A stretch of DNA of 64,000 nt. Origin: Saprospiraceae bacterium (GTDB taxonomy: Bacteria; Bacteroidota; Bacteroidia; Chitinophagales; Saprospiraceae). The notes under the pieces were generated by a model. The model saw nothing but the letters and a program-made list of their open reading frames with translations, was not told the origin of the DNA and did not search any database. The stretch spans positions 620,001-684,000 of the forward strand of contig JADJGA010000011.1 in assembly GCA_016708265.1 (NCBI GenBank), written 5' to 3'. Numbering within the stretch: position 1 is the stretch's first letter; each line of letters begins with the position of its first letter. Position numbers and translations under genes: made by a program. Of the stretch, positions 56,182 through 64,000 are shown piece after piece.

Positions 56182-56730
56182 GTGGAAAGAACTATCAACC
56201 AATACAATATTATTGTAGATAAGGCAAGAACAATTTTTCATAATAAAATGTTGGATTATGGTTCAACTTGGAGAGTTTTAAGACCTGGCTCGCTTTTAGA
56301 CCAGTTATTTATAAAAGCTAAAAGAATCAGAAGTGTTCAGAATGCAGGTGAACAAATGATTAAAGAATCATTGGATGATGAATTCCTGGCTATTTATAAT
56401 TACAGTATTATGTCCCTCATTCAGTTATACCTTGAGTTTACTGATGAACCAGATCTTGAACTGAATGAAGCTTTATTGCTTTATGAAAAGGAGGTAAATT
56501 TAGTTAGGGAATTGATGAAAGCCAAGAATCATGATTATGGAGAAGCCTGGAGGGAAATGCAGGTCAGTAGCATTGCTGATTTAATATTGGTTAAGTTATT
56601 CAGGATAAGACAGATATTAGATAATTCAGGAAAAACAATAAGTTCAGAAGGAATTGATTCCAATATAAAAGATATAGCTAATTATGCAATTTTTGCATTG
56701 ATTTTATTAACAGAAAATAACAACACATGA
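56182..56730 (+). CDS. DUF1599 protein (two tandem copies of the domain)
   Basis: A 182-residue cytosolic protein. Two halves each begin with a helix and then a similar motif: NKMLDYGSTWRVLR (first half) and AKNHDYGEAWREMQ (second half), followed by IKAKRIRSV and LVKLFRIRQI. This internal repeat is the known DUF1599 arrangement; the family has been linked to nucleotide modification by genomic analyses, but not tested to my knowledge. The start is GTG. The next gene overlaps by four bases (ATGA). Confidence 0.85.
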   Translation: MERTINQYNIIVDKARTIFHNKMLDYGSTWRVLRPGSLLDQLFIKAKRIRSVQNAGEQMIKESLDDEFLAIYNYSIMSLIQLYLEFTDEPDLELNEALLLYEKEVNLVRELMKAKNHDYGEAWREMQVSSIADLILVKLFRIRQILDNSGKTISSEGIDSNIKDIANYAIFALILLTENNNT

Positions 56731-58211
56731 GTTTTACATTATTATTAATTTTGATTGGTATTTCGTCAGTTATTCTGACATTCATTTTAAAGAGATTTAC
56801 AACACTCACTAAATCTGTTTTAATGAGTTTTCTGCAATTCTTTTTTGGATTACTTTTCGTTATATCCGGTTTTGTTAAAGCAGTGGATCCAATGGGATTT
56901 TCATATAAAATGGAAGAATATTTTCAGGAGTTTCAAATTTTATTTGAACCGATCTGGTTATCTTTCCTAAATCCTTTAATGTTGTTTTTTGAACATAATG
57001 CATTGTATGTTGGGATTGTAATGATTGTTATCGAAATGGTAATTGGTGTTATGCTGATTATTGGATTCAAGCCAAGATTTACTGCCTGGTCTTTTTTCCT
57101 TCTTATGCTTTTCTTTACTATTTTGACAGGTTATACATATTTGACAGCCTATGTACCAAAAGAGGCAAATTTCTTCGAATTTAGTAAATGGGTAGCTTTT
57201 GATAAAGATAATATGAGAGTGACTGATTGTGGATGTTTTGGAGATTTTATTAAATTTTCAGCCTGGCATACATTTTTAAAGGACCTTATAATGCTAATTC
57301 CGGGTCTGTTTTTCATTTTAAGAGCCAAAAATATGCATCAGATTTGGACACCAAAATCAAAATTCATAATTGTTGCTTTAAGTATTATTGTGTTTTATCT
57401 ATTTAATCTTTATAATTTTAAATGGTCAGAACCGGTAATAGATTTCAGGGAATTCAAAGAAGGGGTAAATATCAGGGAAAGAAAAGAGCTGGAATTAAAT
57501 TCCAGTGCTAATGTTAAGGAAAAGGCTGTTATAATTCAAAATAAAGCAACGAAAGAGATATTGGAATTGCCAAGTGAACAGTATAATGCAACTTTGGACC
57601 AATTTCCAAGAGAAAAGTTTTCTGTGTTGGACAGAATATATGAAGAACCGGAAATTCCTACGACCGGAATAACTTATTTTCTCCTTGAGGATATGGAGGG
57701 CTATGATGTTAGTGATCAAATATTAACGGATAAGAAATATTCATTTATGATAATTTCTCCTACTATGAAGGGAGAACCACAGCCGGTATCTTATAAAATT
57801 CAGGATACAATTTTCAGATATGATACAATAAAAACAATCAATACTGATAATTTTAAGGTTGTAAAAACAATGGTGAAAATTGAAGAAAAGCAGGTTGATG
57901 ATTATGATTATATCTGGGATGAATGTTATATGCAAAATATCAAAAAGTATATCAATCCTCTGGTTGAAAATGCAAAGAAAGATGGCTTCAATTCTTATTT
58001 TGCTGCCTCAACTTCTGCCTCAATTGTAAAAGATTTTGTAAAAGATGGTGGCCCTGATATGGTATATTATAATTCTGATGATACAACCTTAAAGACAATA
58101 CTCAGATCGAATCCAGGGATTTTATTATTAAAGGATGGTACAATAATTAAGAAATGGCACTATAAGAAATTGCCTGAGTATGATGTTATTAAAAAGAAAT
58201 ATATGAAATAA
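56727..58211 (+). CDS. BT_3928-like DoxX-type membrane protein
   Basis: A 494-residue inner-membrane protein. The N-terminal part (about 1-215) has at least four to five hydrophobic helices with the DoxX-like stretch FLQFFFGLLFVISGFVKAV followed by DPMGFSYKMEEYF. A Cys pair sits at RVTDCGCFGDF near residue 165. The C-terminal part (about 240-494) is soluble, with a thioredoxin-like ending (NPGILLLKDGTIIKKWHY). In Bacteroidota this protein regularly follows a DUF1599 gene, as here, and resembles the Bacteroides BT_3928 family. Exact function unknown; a redox role is possible. Confidence 0.78.
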   Translation: MSFTLLLILIGISSVILTFILKRFTTLTKSVLMSFLQFFFGLLFVISGFVKAVDPMGFSYKMEEYFQEFQILFEPIWLSFLNPLMLFFEHNALYVGIVMIVIEMVIGVMLIIGFKPRFTAWSFFLLMLFFTILTGYTYLTAYVPKEANFFEFSKWVAFDKDNMRVTDCGCFGDFIKFSAWHTFLKDLIMLIPGLFFILRAKNMHQIWTPKSKFIIVALSIIVFYLFNLYNFKWSEPVIDFREFKEGVNIRERKELELNSSANVKEKAVIIQNKATKEILELPSEQYNATLDQFPREKFSVLDRIYEEPEIPTTGITYFLLEDMEGYDVSDQILTDKKYSFMIISPTMKGEPQPVSYKIQDTIFRYDTIKTINTDNFKVVKTMVKIEEKQVDDYDYIWDECYMQNIKKYINPLVENAKKDGFNSYFAASTSASIVKDFVKDGGPDMVYYNSDDTTLKTILRSNPGILLLKDGTIIKKWHYKKLPEYDVIKKKYMK

Positions 58212-58262
58212 GCCTGATAGAAATTCTGAATTTTTTATTTGAAATACTTCGAGTATAAAACA

Positions 58263-59618
58263 ATGGACTGGACACAATTATTAAGTAATTTACGATTAGG
58301 AAGGGAAGAATACGATGCCGGTCCATCTACCAGATTGCGTACTGTATTTCAACAGGATTTTGACAGGATTTTATTTTCATCTGCGTTCAGAAGGTTACAG
58401 AACAAAACTCAGGTTTTCCCTTTTCCAAAATCTGATTATGTACGAAACAGACTGACTCATAGTCTGGAAACATCAAGTGTAGGGAGGTCACTTGGAAATT
58501 TGGTAGGCAGCTTTGTTCTTGAAAAGCATAATGAACTTGCAGAACAATTCAATTTTTCTGATTTTGGGTCGATTGTAAGTGCTGCCTGTCTTGCTCATGA
58601 TCTTGGTAACCCACCTTTCGGGCATTCGGGAGAGGATGCTATTTCAAGTTTTTTTAATTCAAATGAATCTGAGAAATATTTAAAAAATCTGACTGATATT
58701 CAAAAGGCAGATCTTCAGAATTTTGAAGGAAATGCTGCAGGTTTCAGAATTATTTCCAATACTCCGGTTTCAAAATCCGAAATAGAAGGAGGACTTGCAT
58801 TGACTTATCCTACATATGCGAGTTTTATCAAGTATCCGAAAGGTTCTCTGCCGAAAGTATCCAATTCTGAAAATGCCAGTTTAAAAAAATTTAGTTATTT
58901 TGATTCAGAAAAAGATATTTTTGATAAAATTTCCACAGAATTGGGTTTGGGGAAAAAGATAGTAAACAATACCTCATTTAATAACAGGTATCCTTTGGCA
59001 TTTTTAGTGGAAGCTGCTGATGATATTTGTTATACATTGATCGATTATGAGGATGGTTTTCATGAAGGTTTACTGAGTTTTACTGAAGTAGAAGATGTTT
59101 TCATTTCTATAATATTGGATGAATGGAATAATCTTAAAAATCAATACAATAAGATATTTGATAAAACAAGTAAGATCAATTATTTAAGGAGTAAAGCAAT
59201 CAATACTCTTATTAATCAGACATCTGAAGTTTTCAAGGAAAATGAACCATTGATCCTGAAAGGGAAATTTGACAAATCTCTGCTGGATCTTATTCCTGTA
59301 AGTAAGATTATAAATTTTATTAAAAAAGATAGTTTTGACAGGATCTACTGTTGTGATGCTGTTCTTAAAATTGAAGTGTCAGGGTACAAAGCTTTGCCAC
59401 AGCTACTTGGGATATTTATTGATGCTGTTTTTAATGAAAGAAGTTCAAATAATAAAAGGATTTTAAAACTAATTCCTGACCTTTATCTGGCCAAAGGGAG
59501 AAGAATATTTGATAGTGATTATGACAAATTGCTGAATATAAGTATGTATATAGCTAGCATGACAGATAAACATGCAGTAGAATTGTATAAACAACTTAAT
59601 GGTATTTCACTTACCTAA
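58263..59618 (+). CDS. dgt: Deoxyguanosinetriphosphate triphosphohydrolase
   Basis: Hydrolyses dNTPs, mainly dGTP, to nucleoside and triphosphate in the cytosol. The HD metal site is RLTHSLETSSVGRS and AHDLGNPPFGHSGE, with further residues (VEAADDICYTLIDYEDG) typical for dGTPases. The upstream TTG at 58239 is in frame, but the usual N-terminus begins MDWTQLL, so the ATG at 58263 was taken, giving 451 residues. The family signature FSSAFRRLQNKTQVFP is intact. Confidence 0.94.
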   Translation: MDWTQLLSNLRLGREEYDAGPSTRLRTVFQQDFDRILFSSAFRRLQNKTQVFPFPKSDYVRNRLTHSLETSSVGRSLGNLVGSFVLEKHNELAEQFNFSDFGSIVSAACLAHDLGNPPFGHSGEDAISSFFNSNESEKYLKNLTDIQKADLQNFEGNAAGFRIISNTPVSKSEIEGGLALTYPTYASFIKYPKGSLPKVSNSENASLKKFSYFDSEKDIFDKISTELGLGKKIVNNTSFNNRYPLAFLVEAADDICYTLIDYEDGFHEGLLSFTEVEDVFISIILDEWNNLKNQYNKIFDKTSKINYLRSKAINTLINQTSEVFKENEPLILKGKFDKSLLDLIPVSKIINFIKKDSFDRIYCCDAVLKIEVSGYKALPQLLGIFIDAVFNERSSNNKRILKLIPDLYLAKGRRIFDSDYDKLLNISMYIASMTDKHAVELYKQLNGISLT

Positions 59619-59743
59619 AAGTAGTTCACTTAGAAAATTGCAATCGGTAAATATTTTCATTTTATTGAAGAAATTACCATATTTTGCCCTGTAATTTAAT
59701 ATCCAATTTTTCTAACACAGATTTTAACCACTAATTATATTTA

Positions 59744-61165
59744 ATGAATAGTTACACAAATACTAAAATAATTGCGACACTTGGTCCGGCAACAGATTCA
59801 AAGGAAAAAATATTGGAATTGGTCAATGCGGGTACTGATGTATTTCGCTTGAATTTTTCTCATGTGAATTATGATATATATGAGAAACTTATCAATTTTA
59901 TTACAGAGATAAATGAGGAATATGATTTGACTGTTGGGATTTTAGCAGATTTGCAAGGTCCAAAGATAAGAATTGGGGAAGTATTAAATGAAGGATTTGA
60001 AATAGTTGCTGATGAAATACTCACTATTTCGAGCAAAAAAAAATTAAGTAATAGCAAAGAGATTTTTATTTCATATGATGGACTGGAAGAAGATGTTAAA
60101 CCAGGGGAAAAAGTTTTTATAAATGATGGAAAAATTGTTCTGGAAATAATTTCTGTAGGTAAGAGTGTTAAAGCAAAGGTGATAGAAGGGGGTTTTGTAA
60201 AAGCAAGAAAAGGTGTAAACTTTCCTGATACTAATATGCAATTGCCGTCATTAACCCCAAAAGACCTCAGTGATCTTGATTTTATACTGAAATTCCCAGT
60301 CAATTGGGTAGCTTTATCATTTGTAAGAAATGAAACTAATATCAGGGATTTGAAGAGATTGATAAAAAATTCAAAACATCCGGCGAAGATAATTGCAAAA
60401 ATAGAAAAACCTGAGGCTGTAAAAAATATTAAAACGATTTTAAGGCAATGTGATGCTATTATGGTTGCTAGAGGAGATTTGGGAGTAGAAATCCCTATTG
60501 AAGAATTGCCCGGAATTCAAAGATATCTTATCGATACCAGCGTCAGGAAATCTAAGGTTGTGATAGTTGCAACACAGATGATGGAATCAATGATCACAAA
60601 TACAAGTCCGACAAGAGCTGAGGTTACTGATGTGGCAAACGCAGTTTTACAAGGAGCTGATGCAGTAATGCTTAGTGAAGAAACTGCTATGGGAAGCCAT
60701 CCGGCAATTGTGGTACAAACAATGAATAAAATTATCCGTGGAGCTGAAAAGTCTTTTAAGCCGGTTAAGGAAACCCCTAAGCCAGAACCAAAATCTGATA
60801 CCTTTGAAAGCGATATAGTGTGTTTTAATGCTGCTAAGATCGCAAATGAGGTTGGTGCAAAAGCTATAATAGGACTTACAATCTCAGGATATACTGCATT
60901 TAAAGTTTCCAGTTTCAGGCCAGATGCGAGTATTTTTATGTTTTCAAAGATCAGGTCCATTCTGTCAACCCTTAATCTTATAAGAGGGGTAAGAGGATTT
61001 TATTATAATATTGATTCATCTACGGAAGAAACCCATAGGAATCTGACCAGGATACTTAAGGAAAGAAACTTGATTGAGGAAGGTGATCTCGTTGTTCATA
61101 CATCATCGATGCCAGTTTTTCAAAAACAAAGAACTAATCTCATTCGGGTGGCTCGTGTAGAATAA
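59744..61165 (+). CDS. pyk: Pyruvate kinase
   Basis: Converts PEP and ADP to pyruvate and ATP, the last step of glycolysis. The 473-residue protein has NTKIIATLGPATDS at the N-terminus, VFRLNFSH, the catalytic KIEKPEAVKN stretch, MVARGDLGVEIP and MMESMITNTSPTRAEVTDVA. The C-terminal domain is of normal size without the extra phosphotransferase-like domain of some enzymes. It is monocistronic; no obvious TAnnTTTG box is seen in the 125-base gap upstream. Confidence 0.97.
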   Translation: MNSYTNTKIIATLGPATDSKEKILELVNAGTDVFRLNFSHVNYDIYEKLINFITEINEEYDLTVGILADLQGPKIRIGEVLNEGFEIVADEILTISSKKKLSNSKEIFISYDGLEEDVKPGEKVFINDGKIVLEIISVGKSVKAKVIEGGFVKARKGVNFPDTNMQLPSLTPKDLSDLDFILKFPVNWVALSFVRNETNIRDLKRLIKNSKHPAKIIAKIEKPEAVKNIKTILRQCDAIMVARGDLGVEIPIEELPGIQRYLIDTSVRKSKVVIVATQMMESMITNTSPTRAEVTDVANAVLQGADAVMLSEETAMGSHPAIVVQTMNKIIRGAEKSFKPVKETPKPEPKSDTFESDIVCFNAAKIANEVGAKAIIGLTISGYTAFKVSSFRPDASIFMFSKIRSILSTLNLIRGVRGFYYNIDSSTEETHRNLTRILKERNLIEEGDLVVHTSSMPVFQKQRTNLIRVARVE

Positions 61166-61217
61166 AGGCAAATTATTATTAACAAAAGTAAACACACTAA
61201 AAATAAATTTAAAGACA

Positions 61218-61556
61218 TTATACGTAATTTAAAAATGCCCAGAATTTACGTATTTTTATGTACTCGAAGTTGTTTTGATTTGAATAGGCTTCTTTCTCAA
61301 AGGAGATATTTAAATATGCTTCTTTTTTAGATTTAAATTTCATAAATTTTATCAAAAAATCCAGAAGATATATAATATAAAAAGGAATAATAAGCAATTC
61401 AAGTTGTTGTTGTATGTGAATTCTTTCATGGTTGATCAGAATTTTATTCTCTTTGTGACTTTTGTATTTGATAAAAATAAAAGGGAAAAGAGTTATTGCA
61501 TTTGCAAAATTCAATGTGAGTATATTGACTAATATTTTATTTTGAACTATCAGCAT
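61218..61556 (-). CDS. Small membrane protein with an HExxH motif
   Basis: A 112-residue protein with hydrophobic segments at about residues 12-29 and 54-71. It contains His43-Glu44-Arg-Ile-His47 (NHERIHIQQQLELL), a metallopeptidase-type zinc motif, and acidic candidates for the third ligand at Glu87 or Glu89 (NISFEKEAYSNQ). Similar tiny proteins occur in Bacteroidota as hypothetical proteins, with the pattern conserved, from memory. It may be a minimal membrane metallopeptidase or an inactive relative of M56/BlaR1-type peptidases. It is a single gene between pyk and tRNA-Ser. Confidence 0.7.
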   Translation of the reverse strand: MLIVQNKILVNILTLNFANAITLFPFIFIKYKSHKENKILINHERIHIQQQLELLIIPFYIIYLLDFLIKFMKFKSKKEAYLNISFEKEAYSNQNNFEYIKIRKFWAFLNYV

Positions 61557-61690
61557 TTATAAAAATTCAAAAATAAATAAAAATTGTAAAAAAATTAGAA
61601 ATAATATGTTTTTATGGTTATCAATTTTGACGTATTTGTTTTAAAACAAGACATGCCAGATTATTAATCTTAAATTTTGCTGGTCATTTT

Positions 61691-61720
61691 TTGGTATTTT
61701 TAAAAAAACATTTACCTTTG
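61691..61720 (+). promoter_or_regulatory. Strong promoter of tRNA-Ser
   Basis: TTG (61691-61693), a 19-base spacer and TACCTTTG (61713-61720), an exact consensus match, 25 bases before the mature tRNA. Confidence 0.88.
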
Positions 61721-61745
61721 CAAACCGTTTTTAACACTTAAATTT

Positions 61746-61832
61746 GGAGGAGTGGCAGAGCGGTTGAACGCATCGGTCTTGAAAACCGACGTACTCGTAA
61801 GGGTACCGGGGGTTCGAATCCCTCCTCCTCCG
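61746..61832 (+). tRNA. tRNA-Ser (anticodon TGA)
   Basis: An 87-base class II tRNA with a long variable arm. Acceptor GGAGGAG (61746-61752) pairs with CTCCTCC (61825-61831); the discriminator is G, as expected for Ser. The anticodon loop CTTGAAA gives TGA, reading UCA and other UCN codons. The T loop is TTCGAAT. CCA is not encoded. Confidence 0.96.
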
Positions 61833-61839
61833 CGGAAAC

Positions 61840-61866
61840 AGCCCTGAGATAATCGGGGCTTTTTGT
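61840..61866 (+). terminator. Terminator after tRNA-Ser
   Basis: AGCCCTGA (61840-61847) pairs with TCGGGGCT (61853-61860), with one G-T pair, around a 5-base loop; a T run follows. Confidence 0.85.
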
Positions 61867-62001
61867 TTTTAAAACTACAAAGCTGCCTGAATGTATTATG
61901 TGTATATTATATATTCTGAAAAGTTAAACTTTGGCAAGCATATAAATAACGACAGTTTCATAAATTTAAGTTAATTTTTATTATTTTAATCATAAAATTC
62001 C

Positions 62002-62009
62002 TATTTTTG
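62002..62009 (+). promoter_or_regulatory. Promoter -7 box for the transglutaminase-like gene
   Basis: TATTTTTG fits TAnnTTTG, 27 bases upstream of the GTG start. No -33 TTG at the usual spacing. Confidence 0.45.
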
Positions 62010-62035
62010 AGTTTAATTGAAAATTCTGTACGATT

Positions 62036-63013
62036 GTGAGATCATATCCCTTTATAGTATTATTAATTTTGTTGTCTGAAATTGCTTATTGTAATGACTT
62101 TAAGAAAGTTGATGCTTATACCAGAACAGTTATAAAAACTGAAGACTTCAGGCAAATGTCAAAAAAACTGACATCTCCATTTGAGACTCAACAGGACAAA
62201 GTCAGAGCAATTTTTGTATGGATAACTGATAATATAGTATATGACTTTGAAAAATATAGAGCAGATAGATCAAATGGTGGCTATACCAGAATTTATGGAA
62301 GATCTCATAAGGAAATTGAAACAAAAAGACAAAAAATCAAGCAGGATAAAATTATTAAGACTTACAATAATGGTAAAGGTGTTTGTGAAGATTACAGCTA
62401 TTTGTTTGAAGCGATGTGTCAGGCTATAGGTATTGAATCAAGGACCATTACAGGATATGCAAGATTTAATCCTGCAGATATTGGGAAGCAAACCAATACT
62501 GTTAATCATGCATGGAATTCGGTTAAAATAGATGGATTATGGTATTTGCTTGATGCAACTTGGGCAGCAGGTACTACTGATTTCAGGACTGGGGCGTTTT
62601 CGAAAAAATTTCAGGAAGGATTTTTTCTAACAGATCCGGATGTTTTTATATTGAATCATTTTCCTGAAGAGTCTAAATGGCAATTACTATCTCATGCAAT
62701 ATCATTTGATAACTTTTCAAAGTTTCCTTTTATTCATGATGGATTCTATGACTACAAAGTTGTCGGCTATAATCCTCAGATAGCATATCTGAATTCAAAA
62801 CAGAAGTTTACTGAAATACAACTGGATTTTCAGGATTACATACCCCATATTGCAGTTTTTGATGATAATATTTTGATTAAGGTTGATAGTTTAATGAAGG
62901 ATAGTATTATTAAACTTAATATTCCAACTTTTGGCAAAGAGAATAGTCATATTATAGTTGGAGTTAAAAACGGAAATTATTTCGATCCGATTTTGGAATA
63001 TAAAATAAGGTAA
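62036..63013 (+). CDS. Exported transglutaminase-like protein
   Basis: A 325-residue protein with a signal peptide (1-19, ending AYC-N). The transglutaminase/protease-like core has a probable Cys-His-Asp triad: Cys117 in GKGVCEDYSYLFEAM, His158 in VNHAWNSVKI and Asp173 in YLLDATWAAG. A C-terminal part of about 100 residues is beta-rich and unrecognised. The start is GTG, supported by the signal peptide. Likely a periplasmic or surface peptidase or crosslinker; substrate unknown. Confidence 0.85.
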   Translation: MRSYPFIVLLILLSEIAYCNDFKKVDAYTRTVIKTEDFRQMSKKLTSPFETQQDKVRAIFVWITDNIVYDFEKYRADRSNGGYTRIYGRSHKEIETKRQKIKQDKIIKTYNNGKGVCEDYSYLFEAMCQAIGIESRTITGYARFNPADIGKQTNTVNHAWNSVKIDGLWYLLDATWAAGTTDFRTGAFSKKFQEGFFLTDPDVFILNHFPEESKWQLLSHAISFDNFSKFPFIHDGFYDYKVVGYNPQIAYLNSKQKFTEIQLDFQDYIPHIAVFDDNILIKVDSLMKDSIIKLNIPTFGKENSHIIVGVKNGNYFDPILEYKIR

Positions 63014-63016
63014 TGA

Positions 63017-63397
63017 TCAACCTCCAAGAAGTTTTCTTAATTCTGCAACCTGACTTGCCCAGAGTTCACTAATGTCACTGACTTCATCTGAATCGCAGAA
63101 TTCCTTTATATTTAAAATTGTTTCGTTAGTGATAGGAGATTTATATACTTTAAATTCCAGATATTCTTTTTGTTCTTCAGCTTCTTCCCAATGAAATGAA
63201 ATCCTATAATCATCATCATAATCTATAACCTTGGCTTTTTCATTCGAGCCATTCCAGTAAAATTCGAAGATTTCATCTTTTACTATTACTTCATCGCAAA
63301 ACCATCGTGTGAGTCCTTCGGGAGAACTGACATATTCAAATACCATCGGAACTGATGCTTTGAAGAAAAATTCAAGGTCAACTAATACTCTTTTCAT
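63017..63397 (-). CDS. START-like (AHSA1-type) domain protein
   Basis: A 126-residue protein with the SRPBCC/START-like fold. FFFKASVPMVFEYVSSPEGLTRWFCDEV at the N-terminus is the typical AHSA1-like start and EFYWNGSNEKAKVIDYD and the following strands fit the domain. Conserved and single-copy in Bacteroidota, as I recall; ligand unknown. The stop lies just after that of the convergent transglutaminase gene, 3 bases apart. Confidence 0.8.
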   Translation of the reverse strand: MKRVLVDLEFFFKASVPMVFEYVSSPEGLTRWFCDEVIVKDEIFEFYWNGSNEKAKVIDYDDDYRISFHWEEAEEQKEYLEFKVYKSPITNETILNIKEFCDSDEVSDISELWASQVAELRKLLGG

Positions 63398-63500
63398 TAT
63401 AATGTATTCTCAATCCGCAAATAAAACAAAATTTTAAACATTTCCAAGTTTCAGGACTCTTTTTTTTAATCATTTTTAAAATTGAACTATATCTGATTTT

Positions 63501-64000
63501 TTATTGGATGATCATCTTTTTTGTCTTTATTTTATTTTCAACTTTTAAAGTGTAATAATAGATTCCGGATTTTAGATTTAATTCATCTACATCAATGACT
63601 ATTATATGTTTTCCTGAGTTATAAAACTTATTGTTTATGTAACCTGAGATTTTGAATCCAAGGGAGTTATATATATCCAGAGTTACAACTGCAGGCTGAT
63701 AAAGTTTAAAACTTACTGCAGTTTTACCTTTGTAAGGATTTGGATCATTGTCATACAATTCGAAAAAATGATCTTCAAATTGAAGATCTGAGATACTGGT
63801 GGTGATCTTTTTTCCATTTATCAAAGCTGTCCAAATAGACATATTGTAATTTTCCATTCGTGCCCATATTGGCCTGACAATATTGTTGTGGACTGATATA
63901 TTGGTATAGTCTCCGAAAAAAGCATTTTTACTAGGGTAAAATGGAGATTCGCTTATTTTGAAATTCTCAAATGTCTCTCCCCCATCCCTTGAGATAGCCA
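63501..64000 (-). CDS. BNR/sialidase-like T9SS protein, C-terminal part (5' end outside window)
   Basis: The minus-strand frame is open to the right edge of the window, so the gene begins beyond base 64000. The visible part starts with AISRDGGETFENFKI, an Asp-box-like BNR motif, followed by GDYTNISVHNNIVRPIWAR, which resembles the last blade of BNR/sialidase-type propellers. The C-terminal 85 residues form a T9SS type A sorting domain (LYDNDPNPYKGKTAVSFKL ... GIYYYTLKVENKIKTKKMI). The ATG at 63857 is internal and is not the true start. Confidence 0.85.
   Translation of the reverse strand, partial: AISRDGGETFENFKISESPFYPSKNAFFGDYTNISVHNNIVRPIWARMENYNMSIWTALINGKKITTSISDLQFEDHFFELYDNDPNPYKGKTAVSFKLYQPAVVTLDIYNSLGFKISGYINNKFYNSGKHIIVIDVDELNLKSGIYYYTLKVENKIKTKKMIIQ

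Noticed and set aside
63501..63857. A complete 118-residue T9SS protein starting at the ATG at 63857
   Set aside because: The frame stays open to the window edge and the upstream residues contain a BNR motif, so the ATG is internal.
1..64000. Mobile elements, CRISPR arrays, toxin-antitoxin or defence islands
   Set aside because: I looked for transposase, integrase, Cas and typical defence proteins and for regularly spaced repeats, and found none.

Overview
The window looks like a chromosomal segment of an AT-rich member of the Bacteroidota, most likely Saprospiraceae or a close relative. Three things support this. First, several intergenic regions carry the Bacteroidota promoter pattern, a -7 box TAnnTTTG, in three cases with TTG 18-19 bases upstream, and Shine-Dalgarno sequences are rarely visible. 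Second, three proteins end in type IX secretion (T9SS type A) sorting domains. Third, the giant 3520-residue surface protein combines dockerin-like, cohesin-like and Cys-rich modules, and the S1-like protein has a helix-hairpin-helix tail; I associate both with Saprospiraceae. The family assignment is from memory and was not computed.

Layout, left to right. 1-6.7 kb: the end of an APC-type amino-acid permease, ribosomal protein L25, citrate synthase (minus strand), an M16 peptidase, aspS with an overlapping hotdog-fold gene, and a small protein made of three 40-residue repeats. 7-17.5 kb: the giant T9SS surface protein. 17.7-24 kb: tRNA-Cys, a ferredoxin + U32 (tRNA hydroxylation-type) pair, a GH3-family gene, accA, recO and a 28-residue ribosomal protein bTHX gene. 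24.2-33.3 kb: radA, two hsp20 genes with an inverted repeat between them, an S1-domain protein whose C-terminal tail is in another frame, a PLP enzyme, and a run of envelope or secreted proteins. 33.4-40.4 kb: clpB, a 622-base stretch without a gene, a large putative beta-barrel protein, and a response regulator/histidine kinase pair. 40.6-48.6 kb: pckA, a DUF6089-like protein, recQ, a glycosyltransferase, surE, a small membrane protein and lpxB. 48.8-54.4 kb: efp-accB-accC, an MsbA-like ABC exporter and a T9SS protein. 54.6-64 kb: a beta-barrel protein, a lipoprotein-type methyltransferase, DUF1599 + DoxX-like genes, dGTPase, pyruvate kinase, a small HExxH membrane protein, tRNA-Ser, a transglutaminase-like protein, a START-like protein and the C-terminal part of a BNR/T9SS protein that runs off the right edge.

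Functional themes are central carbon metabolism (gltA, pckA, pyk), fatty-acid initiation (accA, accB, accC), lipid A and envelope export (lpxB, MsbA-like), translation (rplY, aspS, efp, S1, bTHX, tRNAs), DNA repair (recO, radA, recQ), nucleotide pool control (dgt, surE), proteostasis (clpB, two hsp20) and T9SS-exported surface proteins. I saw no prophage, IS element, CRISPR array, integrase or recognisable defence island. The best candidates for a second look are the frame break in the S1/HhH gene, the unlisted bTHX gene, the duplicated module in the giant protein, the CIRCE-like repeat between the hsp20 genes, the lipoprotein methyltransferase and the tiny HExxH membrane protein. None of these clearly amounts to a new system.
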